NCBI GenBank assembly: GCA_016793065.1
Contig: JAEULV010000115.1
Location: 1-45,237, forward strand
Source: Hyphomicrobiaceae bacterium
Lineage (GTDB): Bacteria > Pseudomonadota > Alphaproteobacteria > Rhizobiales > Ancalomicrobiaceae
Direction of reading: 5' to 3'
Length of the DNA stretch: 45,237 nucleotides
Each line of letters opens with the position of its first letter. Within the stretch, counting starts at the first letter, position 1. Under the pieces are notes generated by a model. It saw only the letters and a list, made by a program, of their open reading frames with translations, searched no databases and was not told where the DNA came from. This document shows positions 9,274 to 18,260 of the stretch, in pieces. A program made the translations under genes and the position numbers.

Positions 9274-10158
9274 ATGGAAAGACGTGCGACATTCGACAAT
9301 CTATGGATTGCCGCCGCGCTGATCGCGCCGCAGCTTCTCCTCGTCTTCGTGTTCTTCTATTGGCCGGCGAGCCAGGCGGTCTACTGGGCCTTCACCACCC
9401 AGCCGCCCTTCGGCGGCAGCAACGAGTGGGTCGGCCTGCAGAATTTCCAGCAGATTTTCGCCGATGCCGTCTATTGGAACTCGGTTGTCGTCTCCCTGGT
9501 CTTCGCCTTTCTGTCGACATCGCTGTCGATCGCCATGGGCTTGCTGCTGGCCGTGATGGTTGATCGGCAACTACCCGGCTATTCGGTCTATCGCTTCACC
9601 TATTTCTGGCCCTATGCCATCGCAGCCCCGGCGGTCGGCCTGGCCTTCCGGTTCATCTTCGCGCCCGATGCCGGCTTCGTCTCCGCCGTCAATCACTGGT
9701 TCCCCAACCTGTGGAACCCGGCGCTCGACGGCGTCGACGCCATGGCGCTGATCGTCATCGCCAATGCCTGGAAAATGGCCGCATACAACTTCATTTTCTT
9801 CCTGGCGGCGCTGCAGGCGATCCCGCGGACGCTCAACGAGGCGGCCGCCATGGACGGCGCCGGCGTGTTGCGGCGGGTGCGCGACCTGCAATTGCCGCTG
9901 ATCCTGCCGACGCTGTTTTTCCTGCTCGTCATCAACATCACCGAGAGCTTCGTCGACAGCTTCGGCATCGTCGACATCGTCACCGGCGGCGGTCCGGCCC
10001 GGGCGACGGAACTCATGGTGTTCAAGATCTATTCGGACGGCTTCAAGGGCCTCGACTATTCCATGGCTGCGGCCCAGTCGCTGGTGCTGATGGTGATGGT
10101 CGTCGGCCTCACCTTCGTTCAGTTCCGCTATGTCGAGCGGCGCGTGCACTACAACTGA
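9274..10158 (+). CDS. ugpA: sn-Glycerol-3-phosphate ABC transporter permease UgpA
   Basis: About 294 residues, with roughly six membrane helices starting with LWIAAALIAPQLLLVFVFFYWP. The EAA loop is LNEAAAMDGAGVLRRVRDLQ. I chose the ATG at 9274 because it gives the usual short tail before the first helix and has GGCGGA four bases upstream; an ATG at 9256 is also possible. The segment PFGGSNEWVGLQNF and the C-terminal run of hydrophobic residues fit the MalF/UgpA class. It pairs with UgpE to form the channel. Confidence 0.9.
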   Translation: MERRATFDNLWIAAALIAPQLLLVFVFFYWPASQAVYWAFTTQPPFGGSNEWVGLQNFQQIFADAVYWNSVVVSLVFAFLSTSLSIAMGLLLAVMVDRQLPGYSVYRFTYFWPYAIAAPAVGLAFRFIFAPDAGFVSAVNHWFPNLWNPALDGVDAMALIVIANAWKMAAYNFIFFLAALQAIPRTLNEAAAMDGAGVLRRVRDLQLPLILPTLFFLLVINITESFVDSFGIVDIVTGGGPARATELMVFKIYSDGFKGLDYSMAAAQSLVLMVMVVGLTFVQFRYVERRVHYN

Positions 10159-10168
10159 GGTCCGGACC

Positions 10169-11062
10169 ATGATCGAACGCACGCCCGTCCTCAACGCGCT
10201 GACCCATGTCACCATGGCGCTCGGCCTCGTCCTCCTGATCCTGCCGATCTGGATCGTCTTTGTCGCCTCGACCCACGACTACGTCACCGTCAACCGCGTG
10301 CCGCTGCCGCTGTGGCCGGGCTCCGACCTGATTGCCAACTATTCCAAGGTCTGGGCAACCGGCAATTTCGGCCAGACCATGCTGAATAGCCTCGTCGTCG
10401 CCATCGGCGTCACCGCCGGCAAGATCATCCTGGCGTCGCTGTCGGCCTTCTCCATCGTGTTCTTCCGCTACCGGCTGCGCATGGTGTTTTTCTGGCTGAT
10501 CTTCATCACCCTGATGCTGCCGCTCGAGGTCCGCATCGTCCCGACCTATGCCGTCGCCTCGAACGCGCTGTCGCCGTTCCAGCAGATGTTCGACTGGCTC
10601 GGCATCGCCGTCGCCTTGCCGGAATGGAACCTGCTCAATTCCTATACCGGGCTGATCCTGCCGCTCGTCGCCACCGCCACCGGCACCTTTCTCTACCGCC
10701 AGTTCTTCCTGACCATTCCCGACGAACTGGCCGAAGCCGCCCGCATGGACGGCGCCGGCCCCATCCGCTTCTTCATCGACGTGTTGCTGCCCCTGTCGCG
10801 CAACAACATGGCGGCGCTGGCGACGATCATGTTCGTCTATGCCTGGAACCAGTATCTCTGGCCCTTGCTGATCACCACCCGGGCCGACATGCAGACCGCC
10901 GCCACCCAGTTGCAGAAGATCGTCCCAGGACCGTTGTTCGGCCAGCCGCCGGTCTGGAACGAGGCGATGGCGGCGACGCTTTTGGTGATGGCCCCGCCGC
11001 TGCTGGTGGTGATCTTCATGCAGCGCTGGTTCGTGCGCGGCCTGATCGCCGCCGACAAGTAA
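10169..11062 (+). CDS. ugpE: sn-Glycerol-3-phosphate ABC transporter permease UgpE
   Basis: A 297-residue inner-membrane protein with about six helices. The ATG at 10169 is preceded by GAGG at 10157-10160, an eight-base spacing. The EAA loop is [20 protein letters not shown]; the segment [20 protein letters not shown] is characteristic of UgpE, whose C-terminal part contacts the UgpC ATPase. It starts 10 bp after ugpA and is followed 29 bp later by ugpC. Confidence 0.92.
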   Translation: MIERTPVLNALTHVTMALGLVLLILPIWIVFVASTHDYVTVNRVPLPLWPGSDLIANYSKVWATGNFGQTMLNSLVVAIGVTAGKIILASLSAFSIVFFRYRLRMVFFWLIFITLMLPLEVRIVPTYAVASNALSPFQQMFDWLGIAVALPEWNLLNSYTGLILPLVATATGTFLYRQFFLTIPDELAEAARMDGAGPIRFFIDVLLPLSRNNMAALATIMFVYAWNQYLWPLLITTRADMQTAATQLQKIVPGPLFGQPPVWNEAMAATLLVMAPPLLVVIFMQRWFVRGLIAADK

Positions 11063-11091
11063 TCCGCCCGAGAACTCACGGAGTACCGCCC

Positions 11092-12216
11092 ATGGCCCCC
11101 ATTTCCATCCGCCGTGTCACCAAGGCCTTCGGCAAGACCGAAGTGATCCGCGGTGTCGACCTGGAGATCGAGAACGGCTCCTTCGTCGTCGTACTCGGCC
11201 CGTCGGGGTGCGGCAAGTCGACCCTGCTGCGGATGATCGCCGGCCTGGAGGCCATATCCGGCGGCGAGATCGCCATCGACGGCAAGGTCGTCAACGACCT
11301 CGAGCCGCGCCAGCGCGGTTGCGCCATGGTGTTTCAGAACTACGCCCTCTACCCGCACATGACCGTGGCCGAGAACATCGGTTACGGGCTCAAGGTCTCC
11401 GGCATGCCCTCCTCCGAGCGCCGCGCCCGCATCGACACCGTCGCCGCCGCGCTTGGCCTGACCGACTTCCTCGCCCGCAAGCCGGGCCAGCTCTCCGGCG
11501 GCCAGCGCCAGCGCGTCGCCATGGGGCGGGCGATGATCCGCGAACCCAAGGTGTTCCTGTTCGACGAGCCCCTGTCCAATCTCGACGCCAAGCTGCGCGT
11601 CGCCATGCGCATCGAAATCCGCAAGCTGCACCAGCGCCTGGCGGCGACCTCGGTGTTCGTCACTCACGATCAGGTCGAGGCGATGACCCTCGCCGACCGC
11701 TTGCTGGTGATGAACCGGGGCGTCATCGAACAGGTCGGTTCACCGCTGGAGATCTATCACCGTCCGGCGACCACCTTCGTCGCCGGCTTCATCGGCGCGC
11801 CCGGCATGAACCTGATCGAGGCGACCGTCACCGCCGACGGCCTGCGCCTCGCCGACGGCCAGGTTCTGCCGCTCGACCACCGTCGCTATCCCCATCTCGT
11901 CACCGAGACGGCCGTCACGGTCGGAATCCGCGCCGAGGCCATCGCCATCGGGACCGGCGACGGCATCATCGCCACCTTCGACTTCGCCGAGGAACTCGGC
12001 AACGGCCGCCACATCCACCTGGAAATCGCCTCGACCAGCCTGGTTGCCCACATCGACAGCCTCGCCGTCTTCGCCCCGCGCGCCCGCGTGCCGCTGGTCA
12101 TCTCGCCCCGCGCTATCCATCTGTTCGATCCGGTCACCGGCAGGCGTCTGCCGGAAGCAGTGGTCGAGCAGATCCCGACCGCCGTCGCGTCCTTCGGCGA
12201 GCCGCTGCCCGCCTGA
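11092..12216 (+). CDS. ugpC: sn-Glycerol-3-phosphate ABC transporter ATPase UgpC
   Basis: A 374-residue ATPase starting [20 protein letters not shown], with ACGGAG upstream as a ribosome-binding site. Walker A GPSGCGKS lies near residues 38-45, Q-loop [14 protein letters not shown], signature LSGGQRQR, Walker B VFLFDEP with LSNLDAKLR, and switch His VTHDQVEAM. The C-terminal third carries the MalK/UgpC-type regulatory domain ([31 protein letters not shown]). In E. coli this domain takes part in inhibition by phosphate through protein contacts. Closest class: UgpC/MalK, chosen as UgpC because of the operon. Confidence 0.92.
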   Translation: MAPISIRRVTKAFGKTEVIRGVDLEIENGSFVVVLGPSGCGKSTLLRMIAGLEAISGGEIAIDGKVVNDLEPRQRGCAMVFQNYALYPHMTVAENIGYGLKVSGMPSSERRARIDTVAAALGLTDFLARKPGQLSGGQRQRVAMGRAMIREPKVFLFDEPLSNLDAKLRVAMRIEIRKLHQRLAATSVFVTHDQVEAMTLADRLLVMNRGVIEQVGSPLEIYHRPATTFVAGFIGAPGMNLIEATVTADGLRLADGQVLPLDHRRYPHLVTETAVTVGIRAEAIAIGTGDGIIATFDFAEELGNGRHIHLEIASTSLVAHIDSLAVFAPRARVPLVISPRAIHLFDPVTGRRLPEAVVEQIPTAVASFGEPLPA

Positions 12217-12245
12217 CCTCGCCACCGCATCGCCGGCATCCACCA

Positions 12246-12268
12246 CCGCCGGGGTCGGCGCCCGGCGG
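12246..12268. terminator. Strong GC hairpin between convergent genes
   Basis: CCGCCGGG and CCCGGCGG form a perfect 8-bp stem around a seven-base loop, placed midway between the ugpC stop (12216) and the stop of the convergent minus-strand gene (12283). There is no T-run, so it could act as a two-way but weak or Rho-assisted terminator. Confidence 0.4.
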
Positions 12269-12282
12269 CCGGCATGCCCCGG

Positions 12283-12735
12283 TCAGTCCATCTGGCTTTC
12301 CAGCTGATCGGCCTTGTCGGCATAGAACTTGGCCGAGCCAGCATTGTTCTCGGCGCGGAACCGGGCACTCACCGCGCGGGCAGCCTTGGCCGCCGTGGCG
12401 AAGGCGTCGATGATCGTCTGCCGATTGTCGGTCGCCACCACCTCGCCGCCGACGAAACGGCCTGCGGCAAAGCCGGCATCGCTCTCGACGACGCCGAACG
12501 CCGGCGCGCCGCCGCTCATCCGCCCGAAGAAAGCTGGCCCCGCCTTGCCGTTGAAGTATGACCGCAACACCCCGAGCCCATCGGCCGTCTTGCCGGCGCA
12601 GGGCCCGAACCAGCGGATCGACGTCGCCGACGACCATTCGTCCGGCGCCACGAAATCGCACGATTGCGCCCACCCGATCCCCGGCAGGCCCGTGAGCACG
12701 CCAGCCAGCAACACCGACAACACCATCCGACGCAT
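12283..12735 (-). CDS. Small secreted protein of unknown function
   Basis: The frame stays open further upstream, but a signal peptide begins at the ATG at 12735 (MRRMVLSVLLAGVLTGLPG, predicted cleavage after WA near residue 23), giving a 150-residue precursor. The mature part has two cysteines close to the start (SCDFVAPDEW and FGPCAGKT), which may form a disulfide. It then has a Gly/Ala-rich section and a helical C-terminus with lysines and glutamines (KFYADKADQLESQMD). I do not recognise a family. It is convergent with the ugp operon and separated from the next plus-strand gene by 344 bp. Confidence 0.65.
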   Translation of the reverse strand: MRRMVLSVLLAGVLTGLPGIGWAQSCDFVAPDEWSSATSIRWFGPCAGKTADGLGVLRSYFNGKAGPAFFGRMSGGAPAFGVVESDAGFAAGRFVGGEVVATDNRQTIIDAFATAAKAARAVSARFRAENNAGSAKFYADKADQLESQMD

Positions 12736-13079
12736 GTCCCGCCCCCATCCCAACAGAGCCCGCGCCACCACCATCGCCGCGCCAGCCGATCCGTCGCGAT
12801 CATTGCCCAACATTCCGCCCGGCGCATCCCGGAAATTCAGTCGCGAACAACGACGCGGGATGGCATCGCGAACATCAACCGCGCCCGCCGCACCCGGTGG
12901 CAATGGTCGCGCCAGCCCGGTATTTGGCAGCGATCGCGCCGGATCATCGGAACGGCGCACGGCACCTGTCTCCATGCCCCAAGCCCGATGCGTCGCGGCG
13001 AGAGCTTGCACCCTTGCCGTGATTTGGCGAAGCTTGCGCTGATCCGGATCATCTGGCCGACAAGCGCGGGTACCTTGCG
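12736..13079. other. Intergenic stretch without a supported gene
   Basis: A 344-bp GC-rich gap between two divergently transcribed small genes. Open frames here are in the wrong phase or lack start signals and recognisable protein features. It presumably contains both promoters, but I see no clear -35/-10 pair. Confidence 0.5.
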
Positions 13080-13358
13080 ATGGACCAACCCTGCATTCCG
13101 TTCTCCGCGCGGATTCTCCGCAAGGAAGCGTTTCTCCCGCGCTACATCGTGGTGAAGCCCGAATACGTCCCCGGGCGAACCGCCGCGTTCTCAGCCGAGG
13201 TCACCCTCAACGGCGCCGGCCCTTTCCGGCGGAACATCCGCCCCTGGGGAAAAGGGTCGGACGTGTTCTTCTTCAATCTGACCCAGTCCCAATGCGAAAA
13301 GGCCGGACTGGACACCGGCGACATCTGTCTGGTGACGATCACACCAACGACGAGCTAG
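13080..13358 (+). CDS. Small beta-rich hypothetical protein (possibly DUF1905-like)
   Basis: A 92-residue protein. Its second half, VFFFNLTQSQCEKAGLDTGD followed by ICLVTITP, resembles the strand-turn-strand pattern of small beta-barrel domains in which a protein must bind or tolerate a ligand (DUF1905 and relatives); the first half, YIVVKPEYVPGRTAAFSAEV, supplies further strands. I am not certain of the family. There is no signal peptide or membrane segment, so it is cytoplasmic. No strong ribosome-binding site precedes the ATG. The next gene starts 119 bp downstream on the same strand, so it may or may not share a transcript with the yeh-type operon. Confidence 0.6.
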   Translation: MDQPCIPFSARILRKEAFLPRYIVVKPEYVPGRTAAFSAEVTLNGAGPFRRNIRPWGKGSDVFFFNLTQSQCEKAGLDTGDICLVTITPTTS

Positions 13359-13477
13359 CCGTCTGCGGCAGGCGCCTTGTCTCCCCCAATCACGGCGGAT
13401 CAGGTTGCCTTGGCTCTTTCCAATTCGGCCGAATTGTGATCGACATTCCACTCGAGGTTTCATTCGCCGGGTGAGAC

Positions 13478-16400
13478 ATGGCCAAAGACGGACCTTTTTC
13501 CAAGATCATCGGATCGGTGTTCGCCCAGTTGTCGCCGCAGCAACGCTGGTTGCGACAGGAATTCCGATATCTCGACGCGGCCATCCCTGGCCTCGGGCAG
13601 AAGGTTGTCGATTATGTCGAGACCGGCGAGGGGCGCACGGTGCTCGCCACTCTGGCGAACGAGGGCGAGGCCATCACTCGCGCGCGCGCCATCGCCGCGT
13701 CGAAATCCGCCTCCTACGTACTGAGACATTCGGAGAGAGGCGCCGCCCAGCGCAGCTATATGCTGAACAACCTCCACGCCGAGACCGCGCTCATTGCCCG
13801 CTACATTGAAGCCTTCAATCTGGCCGGCCCCGACAACTCGATCATCCCTCACGGCTTCATCGGCGTCTTTAGGCCGGTGATGCTGTTCTATTGGATGATC
13901 GCCAATGACTTCTCCATCAATCCCGCCGTTCACCAATTCACCCTCGACGAGCTGCTTGACGTCACGGCTCGCCTCGATGGTCGTCCAGCCGACCTGATCA
14001 ACTGCGCCGTCCAGTGCACGAGCGGCACCGCCGAGGGAAGCCTTCCCTGCGTCAACGGCGCCACTGCCTTTTCCCGTCTAATGTCGTTGCATGACGAATT
14101 CGCCGAGGCCTGCGACCGCCTGCCGGTGGTCAACAAGGCAATCCTGATCCGCAAGCGCGCCGCGCTCGACATGCCTGCCGATCCCGCCTTCATCGCTTTC
14201 CTGTTCGATCAGGCGGAGAGCGGCGCGACCAAGCTGCGCGATGCCGCTCGCGACGCGCTGCGGCGGAGCGACCCTGCTCTCGTCCTGCCCGGCGCGGTCA
14301 AGGGCCTGCAATCTCCCAAGGCGGCGACGCGGCTGGCGATCATGCAAGTCCTTGGCGCCATCGCCACGCCCCACGCCCTGGCGGTTCTGCTTGCGCATCG
14401 CCCGAGCGAGACCGTCGCCGCCAACGTCTTCGCCATCGATCAGTTCCTCGGTCTCGCGGCAATCGAGGTCGCCAGCGAGACGGCGGTGGGCTATGTCGAC
14501 CTTGCCGGCGAGACCGTCACACTACCGCCAGTTCGCCCGCTCGCCGCCGGTCCCGATCGCGGCCTCAGCCCCGACGCGCTGCGCGAGCTCGAAGAGCTGC
14601 AGGAGCACGAGAGGCAGAGAGTGGATCAGGCCAACCAGCGAAGTGTCAGCCAAGGGTGGGGTGGATACCTCAGCAAGGTCATTGACTTCCGTGGCAGAAT
14701 CCTTCGGATGTTAGAGCTGAAGACAGAAGACATCATCAGCGACAAACATAACAACAGCCTGGGCGCCCCGTTCGAGCGCTTCCTGGCCAAGCAGCTTGAC
14801 AACCTCGCCGAGCCGAGGGCGGTGCGTCTGGCCCTGTTGCAGCAATACAGCCTGATAGGACTTTTCGGCTATCGTGATCCGATCGCGACATGGCTTTGGA
14901 ACAAGCTCGAGTCCGGCGAAATCGACCTGCTGGCCATCATGGACACGGCACGGGCAATGGGGCTGCGACTCTCTCAGGACGCCAATCGCAATCCCTTGCA
15001 AGCAACGCCCGAAGACCTGCTGCGCTGCTGTTTCATCGATCACCACGGATCGCGCCATGTCCTCGTCGAGGACAACGCGCCGATCCTCGCCCCGGTGATC
15101 GCGCGGCATTTCACGCTCCTCCTCGACTACCTGCCACCACGCAGCCTGTCCGCCATCGACAACGAGCGCGCCCTCATCCTCCTGTCGATGTTGCCGACCC
15201 CGCCACGCGACATGCTCTTGCCATTGCTAGCCGCCGCCGTCGGCCCCGGCATCAAGGCCCGCCAGATCGCCCAGCGGCTGCTTCTGCCTGTGGCGAACAA
15301 CCGCATCGATGGCCAGCTGATCGGCTTCCTCGCCGACAAGCGCCAGGTCGTCCGCGCTAACGCCGCCGCGCTGCTCGGACGCCGCGGGATCAAGACGGCC
15401 GAAGAGCCGATCCACGCTGGCCTAAAACGCGAAAGCTCCGACGCGGCGCGTGCCGCCATGATCATGGCGCTGCGCGAGATGGGAGCCGACACTTCGCCCT
15501 ATCTCGGCCGCGAGGCGCTTGTCGCCAATGCGGCCGAGCATGTCGCCTCGCTGCCGGCCAAGGGACTTGAATGGCTCGACCGCCAGCTCGCCCCCGCCCT
15601 GCGCTGGCGCGACGGCACGCCGGCTCCGGCCGAGTTGGCAGAGGGCTGGCTGCGGTTGGCGCTCAAGCTGAAGCAGCCGGGCGGCTCCGACCTGTTCGGG
15701 CTCTATCTCGACCAGCTCGCCCCGGCCGATGCGACCGCCTTCTGCGACTGGCTGCTCATGTCGTGGATCGCCTACGACACCTGGCAGCGCCCGCGCGAGG
15801 ACATGCTGGCCGAGGCCACCGCAATGGCCCAGCGGACCAAGACGAACAATCGCTATTTCCAGGACGTGCCGCTGGAACGGCTGGTGCAGGACAATCTGCG
15901 CAACCTGCAGGGCATTTTCCCCAATAGCGGCGCCGAGTCGCGCGGGGTGCTGGCGCTGGCGGCGCGCGCCACGCCCCTGCGCCTCGCCGAGGCCGCCCGG
16001 CGCTACATCAAAGATCACGGCAAGCGCGTGTCGCAGTCCAAGGCCCTGATCGACCTGCTGGCGTCCGTCGGCGCGCTCGAGACTGTTCAGGTACTCGTCG
16101 CCACCGCCACCCGCTGCCGCCAGCGCTCCCTGCGCGAACACGCCGAAACGCTGGTTCAGGACCTCGCCGCCCATCGCGGCTGGACGCCGGATGAACTCGC
16201 CGATCGCTCCGTACCCTCCGGCGGACTGGACGAGGGCGGTGTGCTGCCGCTTTCCGTCGGCGACGACAAAACCTACGTCGCGCGGCTCGGCTCGGACCTG
16301 ACGTTGCGCCTGTTCAATCCGGACGGCAAGGAGGTCAAGACCTTGCCAGCCGGCGACGACGAGGCCACGACCGAGGCCAAGGCACTGCTGTCCACGGCGC

Positions 16401-17173
16401 GCAAAACGGTGAAGACCGTGGTAGCTCAGCAGACGCGACGCCTCGCCGAGGCAGCGCTGGCCTCCCGGCTTTGGACAATCGACAACTGGCGGGCTGACAT
16501 CAACGCCCACCCCATTCTTGCCCGCCTCGCCGAGCGCATCGTATGGCGCGGCCTCGATGCCGACGGAAACTGCCTCGCGACGTTCCGCCCCACCGCCGAG
16601 GCCGACCTCTTCGACGTCGCCGGCAACGACGCCGAACTGTCGGCCGTGGTCTTGGTCGACATCGCCCACAAGCTGTTGCTGCCACCCGTCGAGGCCGAGG
16701 CGTGGACACGCCACCTGACGGATTTCGAGGTGCCGGAGCTGCTGCCGCAATTCAGCCGTCCGATCCTCGCCCTGCCACCCGAACTCGCCGACGCGACCGC
16801 CATTCGCGACCGAGCCGGCTGGCTCTCCGACACGTTCACCCTGCGCGGCGCCTTCACCCGGCGCGGTTATGAACGCGGCCAGCCCGAGGACGCTGGCGGA
16901 TTCGACTATTACCAGAAGACCTTTGCCAGTCTGAACATCGTCGCCATGATCTATTTCACCGGCAGCTACGTTCCCGAGGAGCAGTTGCCGGCCGCGTTGG
17001 TCAAGCTGTGTTTCGTCAAGGGAACGCAGGTGCGCTCCGGCGCCAGCGCGATGCTGCTCACCGCCGTGCCGCGCCTCATCCTCAACGAATGCTGGAACGA
17101 CTTCCACGACATCGCGGCCATCTGCGCCTATGATCCGGAGTGGAAGCAGAAAGGCCTTGGATATGACGACTGA
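13478..17173 (+). CDS. yehI: DUF4132/HEAT-repeat protein, YehI (MolR)-like
   Basis: A 1231-residue cytoplasmic protein; E. coli YehI is of similar size (about 1200). The middle consists of alpha-helical repeats of HEAT type, for example AATRLAIMQVLGAIATPHAL near residue 290 and VRANAAALLGRRGIKTAEEP near 625. The C-terminal 280 residues match the DUF4132 pattern: TVVAQQTRRLAEAAL near 976, HPILARLAERIVWRG near 1010, DFEVPELLPQFSRPI near 1081 and GYERGQPEDAGGFDYYQKTF near 1130. No catalytic motif is evident. In E. coli the locus was once annotated as a molybdate metabolism regulator (MolR), a role not well established. It is first in a five-gene overlapping operon and overlaps the MoxR gene by 11 bp, so the product probably works with that ATPase as scaffold or substrate adaptor. 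Confidence 0.85.
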   Translation: MAKDGPFSKIIGSVFAQLSPQQRWLRQEFRYLDAAIPGLGQKVVDYVETGEGRTVLATLANEGEAITRARAIAASKSASYVLRHSERGAAQRSYMLNNLHAETALIARYIEAFNLAGPDNSIIPHGFIGVFRPVMLFYWMIANDFSINPAVHQFTLDELLDVTARLDGRPADLINCAVQCTSGTAEGSLPCVNGATAFSRLMSLHDEFAEACDRLPVVNKAILIRKRAALDMPADPAFIAFLFDQAESGATKLRDAARDALRRSDPALVLPGAVKGLQSPKAATRLAIMQVLGAIATPHALAVLLAHRPSETVAANVFAIDQFLGLAAIEVASETAVGYVDLAGETVTLPPVRPLAAGPDRGLSPDALRELEELQEHERQRVDQANQRSVSQGWGGYLSKVIDFRGRILRMLELKTEDIISDKHNNSLGAPFERFLAKQLDNLAEPRAVRLALLQQYSLIGLFGYRDPIATWLWNKLESGEIDLLAIMDTARAMGLRLSQDANRNPLQATPEDLLRCCFIDHHGSRHVLVEDNAPILAPVIARHFTLLLDYLPPRSLSAIDNERALILLSMLPTPPRDMLLPLLAAAVGPGIKARQIAQRLLLPVANNRIDGQLIGFLADKRQVVRANAAALLGRRGIKTAEEPIHAGLKRESSDAARAAMIMALREMGADTSPYLGREALVANAAEHVASLPAKGLEWLDRQLAPALRWRDGTPAPAELAEGWLRLALKLKQPGGSDLFGLYLDQLAPADATAFCDWLLMSWIAYDTWQRPREDMLAEATAMAQRTKTNNRYFQDVPLERLVQDNLRNLQGIFPNSGAESRGVLALAARATPLRLAEAARRYIKDHGKRVSQSKALIDLLASVGALETVQVLVATATRCRQRSLREHAETLVQDLAAHRGWTPDELADRSVPSGGLDEGGVLPLSVGDDKTYVARLGSDLTLRLFNPDGKEVKTLPAGDDEATTEAKALLSTARKTVKTVVAQQTRRLAEAALASRLWTIDNWRADINAHPILARLAERIVWRGLDADGNCLATFRPTAEADLFDVAGNDAELSAVVLVDIAHKLLLPPVEAEAWTRHLTDFEVPELLPQFSRPILALPPELADATAIRDRAGWLSDTFTLRGAFTRRGYERGQPEDAGGFDYYQKTFASLNIVAMIYFTGSYVPEEQLPAALVKLCFVKGTQVRSGASAMLLTAVPRLILNECWNDFHDIAAICAYDPEWKQKGLGYDD

Positions 17174-18260
17174 CGCGCCTTCTGTCCTTCGCCAACCGGC
17201 GGAAGTCCTTTACGCGGCCGAACTCGCCGCACTCGCCGCCGACCCCGGGCCGCGCCCGCCGGGCTGGCGGCTGACGCCCCGGGCCGTGCGCGCCTTCGTG
17301 GTCGGCGACCCCGCACGCGGTATCACCACCAAGTTCGTGGGTGACGACGGACTGGTCGATCGCTGCATCGTATCGCTGATGGGGCGCCAGGGCCTGATGC
17401 TTGTTGGCGAGCCCGGCACTGCCAAATCGCTGCTGTCAGAGCTGCTTGCGGCGGCGATCTCCGGCACTTCAAGTCTTGTCGTGCAGGGCTCGGCCGGCAT
17501 CATCGAGGACCATTTGCGCTACGGCTGGAACTATGCCCTGCTGCTGAACCTGGGGCCGAAGCCGGAGGCGCTCGTGCCCTCGCCGGTGATGAGCGCCATG
17601 CGCGAGGGGCGTATCGTCCGACTGGAGGAAATCACCCGCTGCGCCCCCGAGGTGCAGGACGTACTGATCTCGTTGATGTCGGAAAAGACCATCGCCATTC
17701 CGGAACTCGGTCCGCATCGAGAGGAACGGGCCAGCCCCGGGTTCAACATCATCGCCACCGCCAACCTGCTCGATCGCGGCGTACACGACATGTCGTCGGC
17801 GCTGAAGCGCCGCTTCAACTTCGAAACCGTGCTGCCGATCGCCAACCCCGCCCACGAGCGCGATCTCGTCGCCCGCCAGGTGGCCGAGCGTATGGCCGCC
17901 GAGCCGGATGCCGCAACCCCCGCCCCCGATGTCATCGATCTCATCGTCACCGTGTTCCGCGATCTGCGCACCGGCAGGCTCGCCGACGGCGCCACCGTCG
18001 CCAGTCCCAAGGCGGTGATGTCGACGGCCGAGGCCGTGAACGTTACCCACGCCGCATTGCTCGACGCTACCTATCTCGACCGAGGTCCCGTCAGCGGTCG
18101 CCATCTGGCGCGCCAGCTACGCGGCGTCGTCTTCAAGGACGACCCCGACGACGCCCGCAAGCTCAAGGCCTATATCGACATCGTCGCCCGCGATCGCGCC
18201 GGACGCTCGAGCGTCTGGAAGGACTTTTTCCGCGAAGCACAGGCCATCTCCCGTGAATGA
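17163..18260 (+). CDS. yehL: MoxR-type AAA+ ATPase, YehL-like
   Basis: The start is taken at the ATG at 17163, overlapping the yehI stop by 11 bp, giving 365 residues. Walker A GEPGTAKS is at residues 82-89, Walker B appears as GRIVRLEEITRC near 155-166, and sensor 1 as NIIATANLLDRG near 195. The segment ALKRRFNFETVLPIAN contains the candidate arginine finger. This is the MoxR branch of AAA+ chaperones, which usually act with a von Willebrand A partner to remodel a client protein; that partner is encoded two genes downstream. The protein is cytoplasmic. Gene order and the neighbouring families match E. coli YehL. Confidence 0.9.
   Translation: MTTDAPSVLRQPAEVLYAAELAALAADPGPRPPGWRLTPRAVRAFVVGDPARGITTKFVGDDGLVDRCIVSLMGRQGLMLVGEPGTAKSLLSELLAAAISGTSSLVVQGSAGIIEDHLRYGWNYALLLNLGPKPEALVPSPVMSAMREGRIVRLEEITRCAPEVQDVLISLMSEKTIAIPELGPHREERASPGFNIIATANLLDRGVHDMSSALKRRFNFETVLPIANPAHERDLVARQVAERMAAEPDAATPAPDVIDLIVTVFRDLRTGRLADGATVASPKAVMSTAEAVNVTHAALLDATYLDRGPVSGRHLARQLRGVVFKDDPDDARKLKAYIDIVARDRAGRSSVWKDFFREAQAISRE

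Noticed and set aside
7737..9299. Long minus-strand frame (520 codons) opposite ugpB
   Set aside because: It is the antisense shadow of a well-supported binding protein in GC-rich DNA; the translation is Gly/Val/Asp-rich without any motif.
15422..17107. Long minus-strand frame (561 codons) opposite the YehI-like gene
   Set aside because: Low-complexity Gly/Gln/Arg composition, no start signals, and fully covered by the DUF4132/HEAT protein on the other strand.
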